Shown piece by piece: positions 1 through 7,577 of a DNA stretch of 8,277 nt (within the stretch, counting starts at the first letter, position 1; each line of letters begins with the position of its first letter). Where the stretch lies: positions 1 through 8,277 of the forward strand of contig JAUYFP010000070.1 in the NCBI GenBank assembly GCA_030690875.1, in the 5' to 3' direction. The notes under the pieces are model-generated. The model was given only the letters and a program-made list of their open reading frames with translations. It was not told the DNA's origin and ran no database searches. Position numbers and translations under genes: made by a program. The stretch is from a bacterium (GTDB lineage: Bacteria; Patescibacteriota; Patescibacteriia; UBA1558; GWA2-36-10).

Positions 1-234
1 ATAAAGATGCTCCCTATTTTTCAAGCTGTAAAAACCTTCACAAGACACTAGCTCATTTTTCAAAAATTCACTTTGTTCCAAAGCTAATTTTATTTGCAAT
101 AAGCTGTATTGTTTATCCGGACGATAAAGCCATTTGTAAAGCTCCAAATTGGTCAAAGGATAATCAAAAATATCAAAAAAAACCAAGGTCTTAATAATTG
201 ATTCTTCCAGTGCTGAATTTCTCAGGGAACGCAT
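1..234 (-). CDS. Partial gene, N-terminal 78 residues of a protein of unknown function (possible winged-helix / nucleotidyltransferase-like family)
   Basis: The frame is open from ATG at 234-232 to the window edge, so only the first 78 residues are seen and the C-terminus lies outside. An in-frame TAA stands four codons upstream of the ATG, so no longer start is possible. The visible part contains SIIKTLVFFDIFDYPLT (residues 12-28), a helix with Trp35, and GFYSLKNRE (67-75). I associate this pattern with a CPR protein family that has a small helical, winged-helix-like N-terminus and, in full-length members, a nucleotidyltransferase-like fold further on. That link is from memory, and the catalytic part is not in the window. 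No Shine-Dalgarno sequence precedes the start; the candidate promoter ends six bases before the ATG. The gene runs in the same direction as uvrA but is separated from it by 169 bp holding a palindromic element, so it is probably a separate unit. Coding: confident. Function: unsure. Confidence 0.72.
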   Translation of the reverse strand, partial: MRSLRNSALEESIIKTLVFFDIFDYPLTNLELYKWLYRPDKQYSLLQIKLALEQSEFLKNELVSCEGFYSLKNREHLY

Positions 235-240
235 AGCTAT

Positions 241-269
241 ATATTACTCAAAATAAGCTATTTTTACAA
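241..269 (-). promoter_or_regulatory. Candidate promoter of the truncated gene, possibly leaderless
   Basis: On the minus strand TTGTAA (269-264) and TAATAT (246-241) are separated by exactly 17 bases. Each hexamer matches the sigma-70 consensus at 4 of 6 positions. The usual start distance would put transcription at or within a few bases of the ATG at 234. That would make the mRNA leaderless, and it agrees with the lack of a Shine-Dalgarno sequence. The region is AT-rich, so chance matches are likely. Confidence 0.35.
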
Positions 270-271
270 GA

Positions 272-363
272 ATACCCCCCCCTCGGTCTCCCCCTAAATT
301 AGGGGGAGATGTTTCGAACGGAGACGAGCTCAGCTCGTCGAAGTCGAGAGACAGAGGGGGTAT
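272..363. repeat. 92-bp palindromic MITE/REP-like element between uvrA and the next gene
   Basis: The ends are inverted repeats. The left end begins ATACCCCC, and the reverse complement of the right end reads ATACCCCCTCTGTCTCTC. The two agree apart from three extra C in the left C-run (275-282) and one G/T mismatch. Inside are two further palindromes. One is centred on 298 (287-309, core CCCCCTAAATTAGGGGG, 11-base arms). The other is centred on 331 (323-339, 8-base perfect arms, GACGAGCT and AGCTCGTC). The element can therefore fold as a closing stem with two hairpins. It is far more GC-rich than its surroundings and encodes nothing. It sits just past the uvrA stop, where no T-tailed terminator is seen, so it may end transcription or stabilise the 3' end. 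That it is a multi-copy element is inferred from its form. Confidence 0.72.
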
Positions 364-403
364 AGATTCCTCACTATTTAAGAGGATCTTGGGAGAATTA
401 GAA

Positions 404-3247
404 TTATTTAAAAATCTTGGCTAAATATTGGCCAGTGAAACTTTTCTTCACCTTAGCCACTTGCTTTGGTGTTCCTTCAGCCACAATATAGCCACCTTTA
501 TTGCCACCCTCTGGACCCAAATCTATCACCCAGTCAGAGCTTTTGATAACATCAATATTATGCTCAATCACCAAAACAGTATTACCCTTATTAACTAAGC
601 GTTGTAAAACCTCCAATAGTTTTTTAATGTCCTCAAAATGCAAGCCAGTGGTCGGTTCGTCTAAAATATACAAAGTTTTGCCCGATGAGCGGCGGGACAA
701 TTCTGTGGCCAGCTTAATGCGCTGAGCTTCGCCACCAGACAAGGTATTGGCCGGCTGGCCAAGCTGGACATAACCTAACCCAACATCCACTAATGTTCTT
801 AATTTATTATAAATATTTGGTAGATTAGAGAAAAAATTCATCGCGTCCTCGGCCGTCATTTGCAAAACTTCAGAAATATCTTTTCCTTGGTAGTGAATTT
901 CTAAGGCCTCATTGTTGTATCTTTTGCCGTGGCATTCCTTGCATTCCACATAGACATTAGGCAAAAAATTCATTTCTATTTTAATAGCGCCATCGCCTTG
1001 GCAGTTTTCACAGCGACCACCTTTAACATTAAAACTAAATCGTCCGGCCTTATAGCCCCTTATTTGCGCTTCTTGGAGCTCGGCAAACAAATCTCTAATG
1101 TAGGTAAAAGCGCCAGTGTAAGTTGCGGGATTAGAGCGAGGCGTGCGACCAATTGGCGACTGATCAATATCAATCACTTTATCAATATTTTCCAAACCTT
1201 TGATTTCTTTGTGCTGGCCGGGATTATCTTTGGAGCGATAAAAATGCTTAGTCAGGGCCTTGGCTAAAATTTCCGTCATCAAAGTTGATTTGCCACTACC
1301 GGAAACTCCGGAAATAGCGCAAAAAGTGCCCAGCGGAATATTAACATCAATATTTTTCAAATTAAATTCTTTGGCGCCGATAATAGACAAATATTTGCCA
1401 CTGCCTTTTCTAAATTTTTTCGGCACAGCGATTGACTTTTTGCCGGACAAATATTGCCCAGTCAAAGATTTTTTATTTTTTTTAATCAAAAGTGGCGTGC
1501 CTTCGGCAACAATTTCACCGCCGTTTTTACCAGCGCCAGGACCAATATCAATTACATGATCAGCGGCCAGAATCGTTTCTTCATCGTGTTCTACCACTAT
1601 TACCGAGTTGCCTAAATCACGAAGATCTTTTACAGTTTTAATCAGTTTAGCATTATCCACCTGATGAAGCCCAATTGATGGCTCATCCAAAATATACAAA
1701 ACTCCAGTTAGAGCCGTGCCGATTTGCGTGGCCAGCCGGATACGCTGAGCTTCGCCACCGGAAAGCGTGCTGGCTGTTCTATCTAAAGTAAGATAGCTTA
1801 ATCCTACATTGACCAAAAACATCAAACGGGCTTTGATTTCTTTGATAATCGGCTTAGCAATTATCATCTCGCTCTCGCTTAATTTTAACGGCAAATCAGT
1901 AAAAAATGCCTGCATAAGCTCAACATCCATTGCGGAAATATCAGCGATGCTTTTGTTTAGCAGTTTAACGCTTAAAGTTTTGTCATTCAATCTTTTGCCC
2001 TGACAAGTTTCACAAATTTCAATGCGCATATAGCGCTCGATTTCGCTTCTAATATAATCTGAATCAGTTTCTCGATATTTTCTTTCCAAGTTTGGAATAA
2101 CTCCCTCAAAAGTATTACTATGATAATTGCCATATTTACTGACATCTATCTCAATATTATATTGTTCATCGCCTGTGCCTTTTAAAATAATATCCAGCTG
2201 TTTTTTGCTGAGTTTGGCCACGGCTACTCTGGTAGAAAATTTATATTTTTTAGCAACGGCTTCCAAAATAGCATTGTACCAAACCTGATTAGTGGCGGTT
2301 CTAGACCAAGGTCTAATAGCGCCCTCGGCCAAGGATAACTTTTTGTTGGGAATAACCAAATCCGGATCAACCGTCAGCTTAGTTCCTAAACCAGTGCATT
2401 TGGGACAGGCGCCATGCGGACTATTGAAAGAAAAATCTCTTGGCTCAATATTGGCAAAAGAAATTTCCGGATGATCAACGCAAGTAAAGTATTCGCTAAA
2501 ATTTTGGTCTTCACTCTTCTGAGGTAAGTGAATGGAAGCAAAACCATTACCCATGTCCAGAGCAATATCCAAAACCTGAAACAACCTATCCTTAGTTGTC
2601 CTAGTGCCGTCTTTTCTCAAATGATCCAAAATAACTTCAACAGTGTGCTTTTGATATTTATCCAAATCCAAATTCAAAGCTTCTTCCAATTTTAATATTT
2701 GTCCGTCAATTCTTAATTTTTTATAGCCAGAGGATTTCAATCGGTCTAAAGATTTGGCAATATCCCCTTTTTTATCTTTGACAATGGGCGCTAAAATCAT
2801 AAATTCAGTTTCCGCCGCTAAAGACCAAATCTTGTCGGCAATTTGGCGAAAGCTTTGCTTTTGAAGTTGCTGACCGCATTTGAGACAATGTGGCGTGGCA
2901 ATTTTAGAAAACAACAAACGCAAATAATCATAAATTTCCGTTACTGTGCCAACAGTTGAGCGGGGATTTCGAGAAGATGATTTTTGATCAATGGAAATAG
3001 CCGGGGATAAACCCTCTATTTGCTCCACATCGGGCTTGTCCATCAAATCCAAAAACTGCCGAGCATAAGAAGAAAGTGATTCAACATAGCGACGCTGTCC
3101 CTCGGCGTAAATAGTGTCAAAAGCCAAAGAAGACTTTCCTGATCCGGAAAGCCCTGTAATCACCACGAACTTATTGCGTGGTATTTTTACGTCAATATTT
3201 TTGAGGTTGTGCACCTTAGCACCTTTGATGTTTATAAATTGGGCCAT
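404..3247 (-). CDS. uvrA: UvrA, excinuclease ABC subunit A (nucleotide excision repair)
   Basis: This is the cytoplasmic DNA-damage-recognition ATPase, which as a dimer scans DNA and loads UvrB. At 947 residues it is full length. Both ABC modules are complete. Walker A motifs are GLSGSGKSS (32-40) and GVSGSGKST (647-655). Signatures LSGGEAQR lie at 495-502 and 836-843. Walker B LYILDEP motifs lie at 517-523 and 859-865. Zinc-binding cysteine pairs are 281/284 with 412/415, and 746/749 with 769/772. A further CLKC lies at 121-124. I chose ATG 3247 because [18 protein letters not shown] matches the usual UvrA N-terminus. The open frame continues upstream to a TTG at 3280, but that adds a hydrophobic stretch foreign to the family. 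No Shine-Dalgarno sequence is clear before ATG 3247, and no LexA-type box is seen upstream. uvrB and uvrC are not in the window. Confidence 0.98.
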   Translation of the reverse strand: MAQFINIKGAKVHNLKNIDVKIPRNKFVVITGLSGSGKSSLAFDTIYAEGQRRYVESLSSYARQFLDLMDKPDVEQIEGLSPAISIDQKSSSRNPRSTVGTVTEIYDYLRLLFSKIATPHCLKCGQQLQKQSFRQIADKIWSLAAETEFMILAPIVKDKKGDIAKSLDRLKSSGYKKLRIDGQILKLEEALNLDLDKYQKHTVEVILDHLRKDGTRTTKDRLFQVLDIALDMGNGFASIHLPQKSEDQNFSEYFTCVDHPEISFANIEPRDFSFNSPHGACPKCTGLGTKLTVDPDLVIPNKKLSLAEGAIRPWSRTATNQVWYNAILEAVAKKYKFSTRVAVAKLSKKQLDIILKGTGDEQYNIEIDVSKYGNYHSNTFEGVIPNLERKYRETDSDYIRSEIERYMRIEICETCQGKRLNDKTLSVKLLNKSIADISAMDVELMQAFFTDLPLKLSESEMIIAKPIIKEIKARLMFLVNVGLSYLTLDRTASTLSGGEAQRIRLATQIGTALTGVLYILDEPSIGLHQVDNAKLIKTVKDLRDLGNSVIVVEHDEETILAADHVIDIGPGAGKNGGEIVAEGTPLLIKKNKKSLTGQYLSGKKSIAVPKKFRKGSGKYLSIIGAKEFNLKNIDVNIPLGTFCAISGVSGSGKSTLMTEILAKALTKHFYRSKDNPGQHKEIKGLENIDKVIDIDQSPIGRTPRSNPATYTGAFTYIRDLFAELQEAQIRGYKAGRFSFNVKGGRCENCQGDGAIKIEMNFLPNVYVECKECHGKRYNNEALEIHYQGKDISEVLQMTAEDAMNFFSNLPNIYNKLRTLVDVGLGYVQLGQPANTLSGGEAQRIKLATELSRRSSGKTLYILDEPTTGLHFEDIKKLLEVLQRLVNKGNTVLVIEHNIDVIKSSDWVIDLGPEGGNKGGYIVAEGTPKQVAKVKKSFTGQYLAKIFK

Positions 3248-3290
3248 AAAACAAATTGACTCTAAAAAAATTATAAACAATATCCTGAAA

Positions 3291-3319
3291 ATGATAACAT
3301 GAATTTATAAGACAGTCAA
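3291..3319 (-). promoter_or_regulatory. Candidate uvrA promoter
   Basis: On the minus strand TTGACT (3319-3314) and TATCAT (3296-3291) are 17 bases apart. Each matches the sigma-70 consensus at 5 of 6 positions. The predicted start near 3284 gives a leader of about 37 bases before ATG 3247. It would also leave the TTG at 3280 almost at the transcript's 5' end, which favours the ATG. A TATAAT hexamer nearer the gene lacks a matching -35 box at the right distance. Confidence 0.55.
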
Positions 3320-3360
3320 TAGTTTTAATCTTCCTTTAATTTTGGTCTAAGTCTATTTTC

Positions 3361-3389
3361 TTGACAAAAGAAGCTTTATTTGTTAGTAT
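3361..3389 (+). promoter_or_regulatory. Promoter of the secG / binding-protein / RNase J cluster
   Basis: A perfect TTGACA (3361-3366) is followed after 17 bases by TAGTAT (3384-3389), with a TGn extension at 3381-3383 (extended -10). Transcription should begin near 3396, about 19 bases before the secG ATG. It is divergent from the uvrA promoter, with the two -35 boxes 41 bases apart. The first 12 bases are identical to those of the promoter at 7577. Confidence 0.7.
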
Positions 3390-3414
3390 GGAGTAGTTAT
3401 TATAACTTCTACAA

Positions 3415-3630
3415 ATGAAAAATACCCTTTATATTGTCCAAATTATCGTTTCCATTCTTCTGGTTGCGGCCATTATGCTTCAACAGAAAGGCTCTGGACT
3501 AGGAGCGGCTTTTGGCGGTGATAGCGCGGTCTATCGCACCAAAAGAGGCGCCGAGAAATTTTTATTTAGAGCTACTATTGTGCTAGCCGCTCTATTTCTT
3601 ATCAGCGCCCTAATCAATCTATTTATCTAA
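3415..3630 (+). CDS. secG: SecG, small subunit of the SecYEG protein translocase
   Basis: SecG is an auxiliary membrane subunit that assists SecA-driven export through SecYE. The 71-residue product is the normal size. It has two membrane helices (about residues 4-21 and 50-70) joined by the family hallmark loop MLQQKGSGLGAAFGG (21-35). A basic stretch (RTKRGAEK, 41-48) precedes the second helix. The ATG at 3415 follows the predicted transcription start by about 19 bases, and no good Shine-Dalgarno sequence lies in that short leader. It is the first gene of the rightward cluster, 54 bases before the next start. No convincing terminator separates them, only a 5-bp GTTTT/AAAAC inverted repeat with a long loop. 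secY and secE are not in the window. Confidence 0.95.
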   Translation: MKNTLYIVQIIVSILLVAAIMLQQKGSGLGAAFGGDSAVYRTKRGAEKFLFRATIVLAALFLISALINLFI

Positions 3631-3636
3631 ATAGTT

Positions 3637-3665
3637 TTGATTCATCATTAAAACAAAATTATAAA
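3637..3665 (+). promoter_or_regulatory. Weak candidate internal promoter before the binding-protein gene
   Basis: TTGATT (3637-3642, 4 of 6) and TATAAA (3660-3665, 5 of 6) are 17 bases apart in the 54-bp gap after secG. They would start transcription about 12 bases before the TTG start. The gap is very AT-rich, so this may be a chance match; read-through from the secG promoter is the simpler source of transcript. Confidence 0.3.
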
Positions 3666-3684
3666 CTCGACAATAAAAAAATTT

Positions 3685-5553
3685 TTGTCTTTATTCAGGC
3701 AAAAAACTAGTTTTTTCACTAGCCAGTTTTTTCAAGTATATAAAAAGCTAAAAAATAAATTAGCTCCGGAAGAATCAACTGATGTCAATGAACAACTAGT
3801 AATAAAATTAAGCGACAAAAAATTTCCCAGCTTAAACCAATTAAAGCAACTGCCAAAATTTTTAAATAAAATAGAAAAAATTGAACTTTACTTAGCCCTC
3901 TTTATATTAATATCTTCTTCTCTGCTCCTAGCTTGGAAAGTTTACGCCAAAAATTCTATAAAAATACCGGACTATGGCGGTGAATATAGTGAGGGCTTAA
4001 TCGGCGCGCCCAATCTGATAAATCCCATGCTCGCGGCTAATGATGTTGACAGAGATTTGGTAAAGCTTATTTTTTCCGGACTAATGCGTTTTGATGCCAA
4101 TGGAGAATTAGCGCCGGACTTGGCCAGTGGCTATACCATCGACGCCCAGCAGACTACTTACACTTTTGAACTTAGAAATGATCTCAAGTGGCACGATGGC
4201 ACTCCCATAACTGCCGACGACGTTATTTTTACAATTTCCAGCATCAAAAATTCCGATTACAAAAGCCCTTTCAAAAACAGCTTTAACGGCGTTAGCGTAG
4301 AACGCATCAATGACAGCACTGTTCAATTTAAACTAGAAAAACCCTTTTCCCCATTTTTATCAATCCTAACTATTGGCATAATCCCCGAGCACCTCTGGTA
4401 TTCAATACCGGCCTTTGGCGCCAACCTAGCCGACCTCAATATTAAGCCTATCGGCTCCGGCCCATACAAATTCAAATCATTGACCAGAGACAGCAGTGGC
4501 AATGTTAAAAGCTATGCTTTAGAAGCATACGAAGATTATCATTTTGGTCAGCCCTTTATCAAAGATTTCAATCTCAAATTTTATCCTGATTTTGAAACCG
4601 GAGTCAGCGCTCTAAAAAACAAAAATGTTGAGGGCTTAATTTATTTGCCAAAGGAATTCAAAGCTGAATTTACTGACAAAAGAATTACACTGCACAGCTT
4701 GCAATTTCCTCAATACACCGCTATTTTCTATAATCCAAAAAACAATGACGCCTTAAACAATAGCGATTTTAGAAAGGCCTTGGCTCTAAGCGTCAATAAG
4801 CAAAGAATTCTTGACGAAGTTCTCCAAGGCGACGGCCAGATAATAGACACGCCCATTCTTCTTGGACTGCTTGGTCATGACCAAAACATTAAAGCGCCTC
4901 AGCTACATATTGACGAAGCCAAAAAAATATTGGACAGCTTGGGTTGGAAAATACAAGCCAACGATACTTATAGAAGTAAGGGCGAAGGCGAGCAAAAGCA
5001 AAACTTAAATATAAAAATTACCAGCATTGACCAATCGGAAAATGTCAAAATATTATCAATTCTCCAAGAAAGTTGGCAAAGCATTGGTATTAATGTGGAG
5101 CTGGAAATAATATCCAAAGACAGAATCAAAAAAGAAATAATTGAACCAAGAAATTATCAAATTTTGGTCTTTGGCCAAGTAATAAACGTCAATTCCGGAC
5201 CATATCCGTTTTGGCATTCCAGCCAAAACCAAAATCCCGGACTTAACCTGAGTGTCTTAGCCAATAAAGACGTAGATACTTATTTGGAAACTGCCAGAAA
5301 CGCCAAAACCAATGAAGAAAAGTTAGAGCCATTAAAAAAATTTCAAGAAAAACTTTTGGAATTAAATTTCGCCATATTTTTATATAACCAAACTTATACT
5401 TATCCGATAGCTGGCAAGATAAAAGGCCTAGACAAGCTAAAATTTATCAACTTGCCCTCTGATCGTTTTAACGAAGTTCATCTTTGGTACAGCAAAACCA
5501 AACGGACTTTTACCGATAATGACTCTTCTAGTCAATCGGAATCTAATAATTAA
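3685..5553 (+). CDS. Membrane-anchored peptide-type ABC solute-binding protein (SBP_bac_5 / DppA-OppA family)
   Basis: Family 5 solute-binding proteins capture oligopeptides or similar ligands for ABC importers. The 622-residue product has a cytoplasmic N-terminal part (1-66), one hydrophobic helix (about 67-87, LYLALFILISS) and then the binding domain. Family hallmarks are DVDRDLVKLIFSGLMRFD (120-137), LKWHDGTPITADDVIFTI (167-184), IGSGPYKF (256-263) and LALSVNKQRILDEVL (366-380). There is no lipobox cysteine, so the helix probably acts as an uncleaved signal anchor with the domain outside. The tail is Ser/Asn-rich (613-622). The frame opens at 3652 after an in-frame TAA and contains no ATG before the membrane segment. 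TTG 3685 is therefore the best start, and it lacks a Shine-Dalgarno sequence. No permease or ATPase gene is adjacent, so the partner and ligand are unknown. The N-terminal FPSLNQLKQLPKFL pattern resembles CPR homologues I recall. Confidence 0.9.
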   Translation: MSLFRQKTSFFTSQFFQVYKKLKNKLAPEESTDVNEQLVIKLSDKKFPSLNQLKQLPKFLNKIEKIELYLALFILISSSLLLAWKVYAKNSIKIPDYGGEYSEGLIGAPNLINPMLAANDVDRDLVKLIFSGLMRFDANGELAPDLASGYTIDAQQTTYTFELRNDLKWHDGTPITADDVIFTISSIKNSDYKSPFKNSFNGVSVERINDSTVQFKLEKPFSPFLSILTIGIIPEHLWYSIPAFGANLADLNIKPIGSGPYKFKSLTRDSSGNVKSYALEAYEDYHFGQPFIKDFNLKFYPDFETGVSALKNKNVEGLIYLPKEFKAEFTDKRITLHSLQFPQYTAIFYNPKNNDALNNSDFRKALALSVNKQRILDEVLQGDGQIIDTPILLGLLGHDQNIKAPQLHIDEAKKILDSLGWKIQANDTYRSKGEGEQKQNLNIKITSIDQSENVKILSILQESWQSIGINVELEIISKDRIKKEIIEPRNYQILVFGQVINVNSGPYPFWHSSQNQNPGLNLSVLANKDVDTYLETARNAKTNEEKLEPLKKFQEKLLELNFAIFLYNQTYTYPIAGKIKGLDKLKFINLPSDRFNEVHLWYSKTKRTFTDNDSSSQSESNN

Positions 5554-5575
5554 ATTAATTGAAGAAAGAACATTT

Positions 5576-7519
5576 ATGAATGTAATGAAAGATTCAACTG
5601 ATAATTTATTATCAGCTAATTCGTCTGTTATTGAAAAAACAGACTTCACTCATAGTCTCACCCGCAGGTCTACGACCGAGGGTCGGACTGATGGTGACAA
5701 AAATCAAGCGCCAAAGAAAAGTAAAAATTTTCCGCACAAAAAAAGTAATCAAGCCACAAAAAAATCTCGTCCAGAAAGACATGGAGAGCATAAGACGAGA
5801 TTTATGAAAAAATTTGCTCCCAAAGCTCAAGTTAAAATACCCAATGTCCCTAACGGAAGATTGAGGATTATTCCTATTGGCGGTTGTGAAGAAGTGGGAC
5901 GAAATATGACCGTTTTTGAATACGGCAATGACATTATTATCGTTGATATGGGACTGCAATGGCCGGAAGAAGATATGCCGGGCATTGACTATATTATTCC
6001 CAACATTGAATATTTAAAAGGAAAAGAAAAAAATATCCGTGGCGTGGTTATCACCCATGGACACTACGACCATATTGGCGCCATACCTCACCTAATTCCT
6101 CGTTTAGGCAACCCAATTATTTATGGCACACCGCTGACTCTAGGAATTATTGCCAAGCGCCAAGAGGATTTCAAAGACAAACAAGCTTTAAGATTAAAAT
6201 CAATTGCCGCTGACCAAAAACTTGTCTTAGGCAAATTCAAAGTAAGCTTCTTTGTAGTCAGCCATAATATACCCGGCTCATTCGGCGTAGTTATTGACAG
6301 CCCAGTTGGCAAAATAGTCCACACCGGTGACTTCAAAATAGACGCCAAAATTTCCGGTGATATACCAACGGAAATACAAAAAATAAAATCCCTAGGCCAA
6401 CAAAATGTCTTAGCGCTAATGGCTGACTCTACTAATGCTCCCGAAACTGGCCATCAGCTAACTGAAGGAGATATTCAAGGAAACATTGATGAAATATTAA
6501 ATCAAGCTCCGGGCAGAATAATTGTTGGCACCTTTTCCTCACTCTTAGGCAGAATCCAACAAATTATTTGGTCCGCTGAAAAGCTGGGCAAAAAAGTAGT
6601 GATTGAGGGCTTTTCCATGAAACGAAGTGTGGAACTAGCTCAGCAATTGGGATACATGAAAGTCAAAAAAGGAACTATCATGGGTCTCAAAGACATGAGA
6701 AATTATCCGGACAAAAAAATAATTATCCTTTGCACCGGCGCTCAAGGCGAAGACAACGCGGTCTTAATGCGTATTGCTAATAACGAACACAAAACTTTAA
6801 AAGTTGAAAAAGGAGACACAATAGTATTTTCCTCCTCAGTTATTCCGGGAAATGAAAGATCAGTTCAAAGACTCAAAGATATGCTTTATCGCAAAGGCGC
6901 TGAGGTCATTCATTATAAAATGATGGATGTCCACGCTGGCGGACACGCCAAGCAAGAAGATCTCTTTGAAATGATTCGCATGGTCCGACCAAAATACCAC
7001 ATTCCTGTTTATGGCAATCATTCATTTTTGAAAATCCACGGCAAAGTAGCTCTGAAGGCCGGCATACCGGAAAAAAGAATTATTATTCCTGATAACGGTC
7101 AGATAATAGAATTTGATAATCGAGGCGAACTATATATTGCCAAAGAAAAAGCTCCCTCAGAATATGTTTTTGTTGACGGCTTAGGCGTCGGCGATGTTTC
7201 CCATGTGGTTTTGCGCGACAGACAAATGATGTCTGAGGACGGCATGATAGTAATTATCGCCACCTTGTCCGGCAAAACCGGTAAAATGATTCACTCACCG
7301 GATATAATATCGCGCGGATTCATATATATGAGAGAAAATAAAGAGTTGGTGGAATTGATAAGAACCAAAATAAAAAATATCATCAATGAGCACAATAAGA
7401 CCAATGGCAAAATAAATGATGCCTACATCAAAGATGCTCTCCGAGATGATATTGGCCAGTTTATTTTTACCAAAACTCAACGCCGTCCGATGATTTTGCC
7501 AGTTATTATAGAAATATAA
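5576..7519 (+). CDS. rnj: Ribonuclease J (metallo-beta-lactamase / beta-CASP nuclease) with a long basic N-terminal extension
   Basis: RNase J is a zinc-dependent 5'-3' exo- and endoribonuclease for mRNA decay and RNA processing. From ATG 5576 the product has 647 residues, against about 555 in Bacillus. The excess is a polar, Lys/Arg-rich N-terminal stretch of about 90 residues, probably disordered. The catalytic core follows: GGCEEVGRNM (102-111), HGHYDH (161-166), SHNIP (229-233), HTGDF (249-253), ADSTN (283-287), and the beta-CASP motif HAGGHAKQED (453-462). The C-terminal domain is complete, ending RRPMILPVIIEI. The usual last zinc-ligand histidine (PxHGE) is a tyrosine here (PVYGN, Tyr479). 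The frame extends up to ATG 5519, inside the upstream gene. I prefer 5576, which lies 22 bases after that gene's stop and after a purine-rich GAAGAAAGAA; ATG 5585 is another option. A palindromic insert lies in codons 27-38. Confidence 0.93.
   Translation: MNVMKDSTDNLLSANSSVIEKTDFTHSLTRRSTTEGRTDGDKNQAPKKSKNFPHKKSNQATKKSRPERHGEHKTRFMKKFAPKAQVKIPNVPNGRLRIIPIGGCEEVGRNMTVFEYGNDIIIVDMGLQWPEEDMPGIDYIIPNIEYLKGKEKNIRGVVITHGHYDHIGAIPHLIPRLGNPIIYGTPLTLGIIAKRQEDFKDKQALRLKSIAADQKLVLGKFKVSFFVVSHNIPGSFGVVIDSPVGKIVHTGDFKIDAKISGDIPTEIQKIKSLGQQNVLALMADSTNAPETGHQLTEGDIQGNIDEILNQAPGRIIVGTFSSLLGRIQQIIWSAEKLGKKVVIEGFSMKRSVELAQQLGYMKVKKGTIMGLKDMRNYPDKKIIILCTGAQGEDNAVLMRIANNEHKTLKVEKGDTIVFSSSVIPGNERSVQRLKDMLYRKGAEVIHYKMMDVHAGGHAKQEDLFEMIRMVRPKYHIPVYGNHSFLKIHGKVALKAGIPEKRIIIPDNGQIIEFDNRGELYIAKEKAPSEYVFVDGLGVGDVSHVVLRDRQMMSEDGMIVIIATLSGKTGKMIHSPDIISRGFIYMRENKELVELIRTKIKNIINEHNKTNGKINDAYIKDALRDDIGQFIFTKTQRRPMILPVIIEI
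5654..5689 (+). repeat. 36-nt GC-rich palindromic insert in frame within the RNase J gene
   Basis: The pairing blocks are AGTC 5654-5657 with GACT 5686-5689, ACCC 5660-5663 with GGGT 5680-5683, and GGTC 5667-5670 with GACC 5674-5677. This makes a 12-bp interrupted hairpin with a TAC loop. The 36 bases are exactly 12 codons (SLTRRSTTEGRT, residues 27-38), and 23 of 36 are G or C, much richer than the flanking A-rich coding sequence. A second, overlapping hairpin is possible (CGACC-GAG-GGTCG). The form resembles REP-type or Rickettsia-type palindromic elements that settle inside genes. Whether it occurs elsewhere in the genome cannot be seen here. Confidence 0.6.
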
Positions 7520-7535
7520 ATATACTGAACACATT

Positions 7536-7577
7536 AAAACAATCCGCCGATTTAAGCGACGGGTTGTTTTATATTAT
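7536..7577 (+). terminator. Intrinsic terminator after rnj
   Basis: The arms 7536-7549 and 7557-7570 pair as AAAACAA/TTGTTTT plus CCG/CGG and CG/CG, with one T-G wobble and one C-A mismatch. The loop is seven bases. The 3' arm ends in TTTT and runs into a T-rich tail (to 7577). It lies 16 bases after the rnj stop and marks the end of the secG-rnj cluster. Confidence 0.85.

Noticed and set aside
365..388. Terminator of uvrA formed by GATTCCTC and GAGGATC
   Set aside because: The stem is about 7 bp with a bulge and a nine-base loop, and no T-run follows on the minus strand. The adjacent palindromic element is a stronger candidate for 3'-end structure.
929..2474. Several open frames on the plus strand opposite uvrA
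   Set aside because: They are antisense shadows of a fully conserved UvrA sequence and have no family features or ribosome-binding sites.
3248..3280. Upstream extension of uvrA to a TTG start
   Set aside because: The 11 added residues are hydrophobic and not found in UvrA. The predicted transcript starts only a few bases before the TTG, and ATG 3247 gives the standard N-terminus.
3248..3414. LexA/SOS box in front of uvrA
   Set aside because: I searched by eye for CTGT-N8-ACAG and for the Gram-positive CGAAC-N4-GTTCG form and found neither in the divergent region.
4871..4884. Perfect 14-bp palindrome TTGGTCATGACCAA
   Set aside because: It lies inside the binding-protein coding sequence and encodes ordinary family residues. 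A palindrome of this length is expected about once by chance in 8 kb.
5519..5575. ATG 5519 as the RNase J start
   Set aside because: It would overlap the end of the binding-protein gene by 35 bases, and the 19 added residues look like a shadow of that gene. ATG 5576 is better placed.
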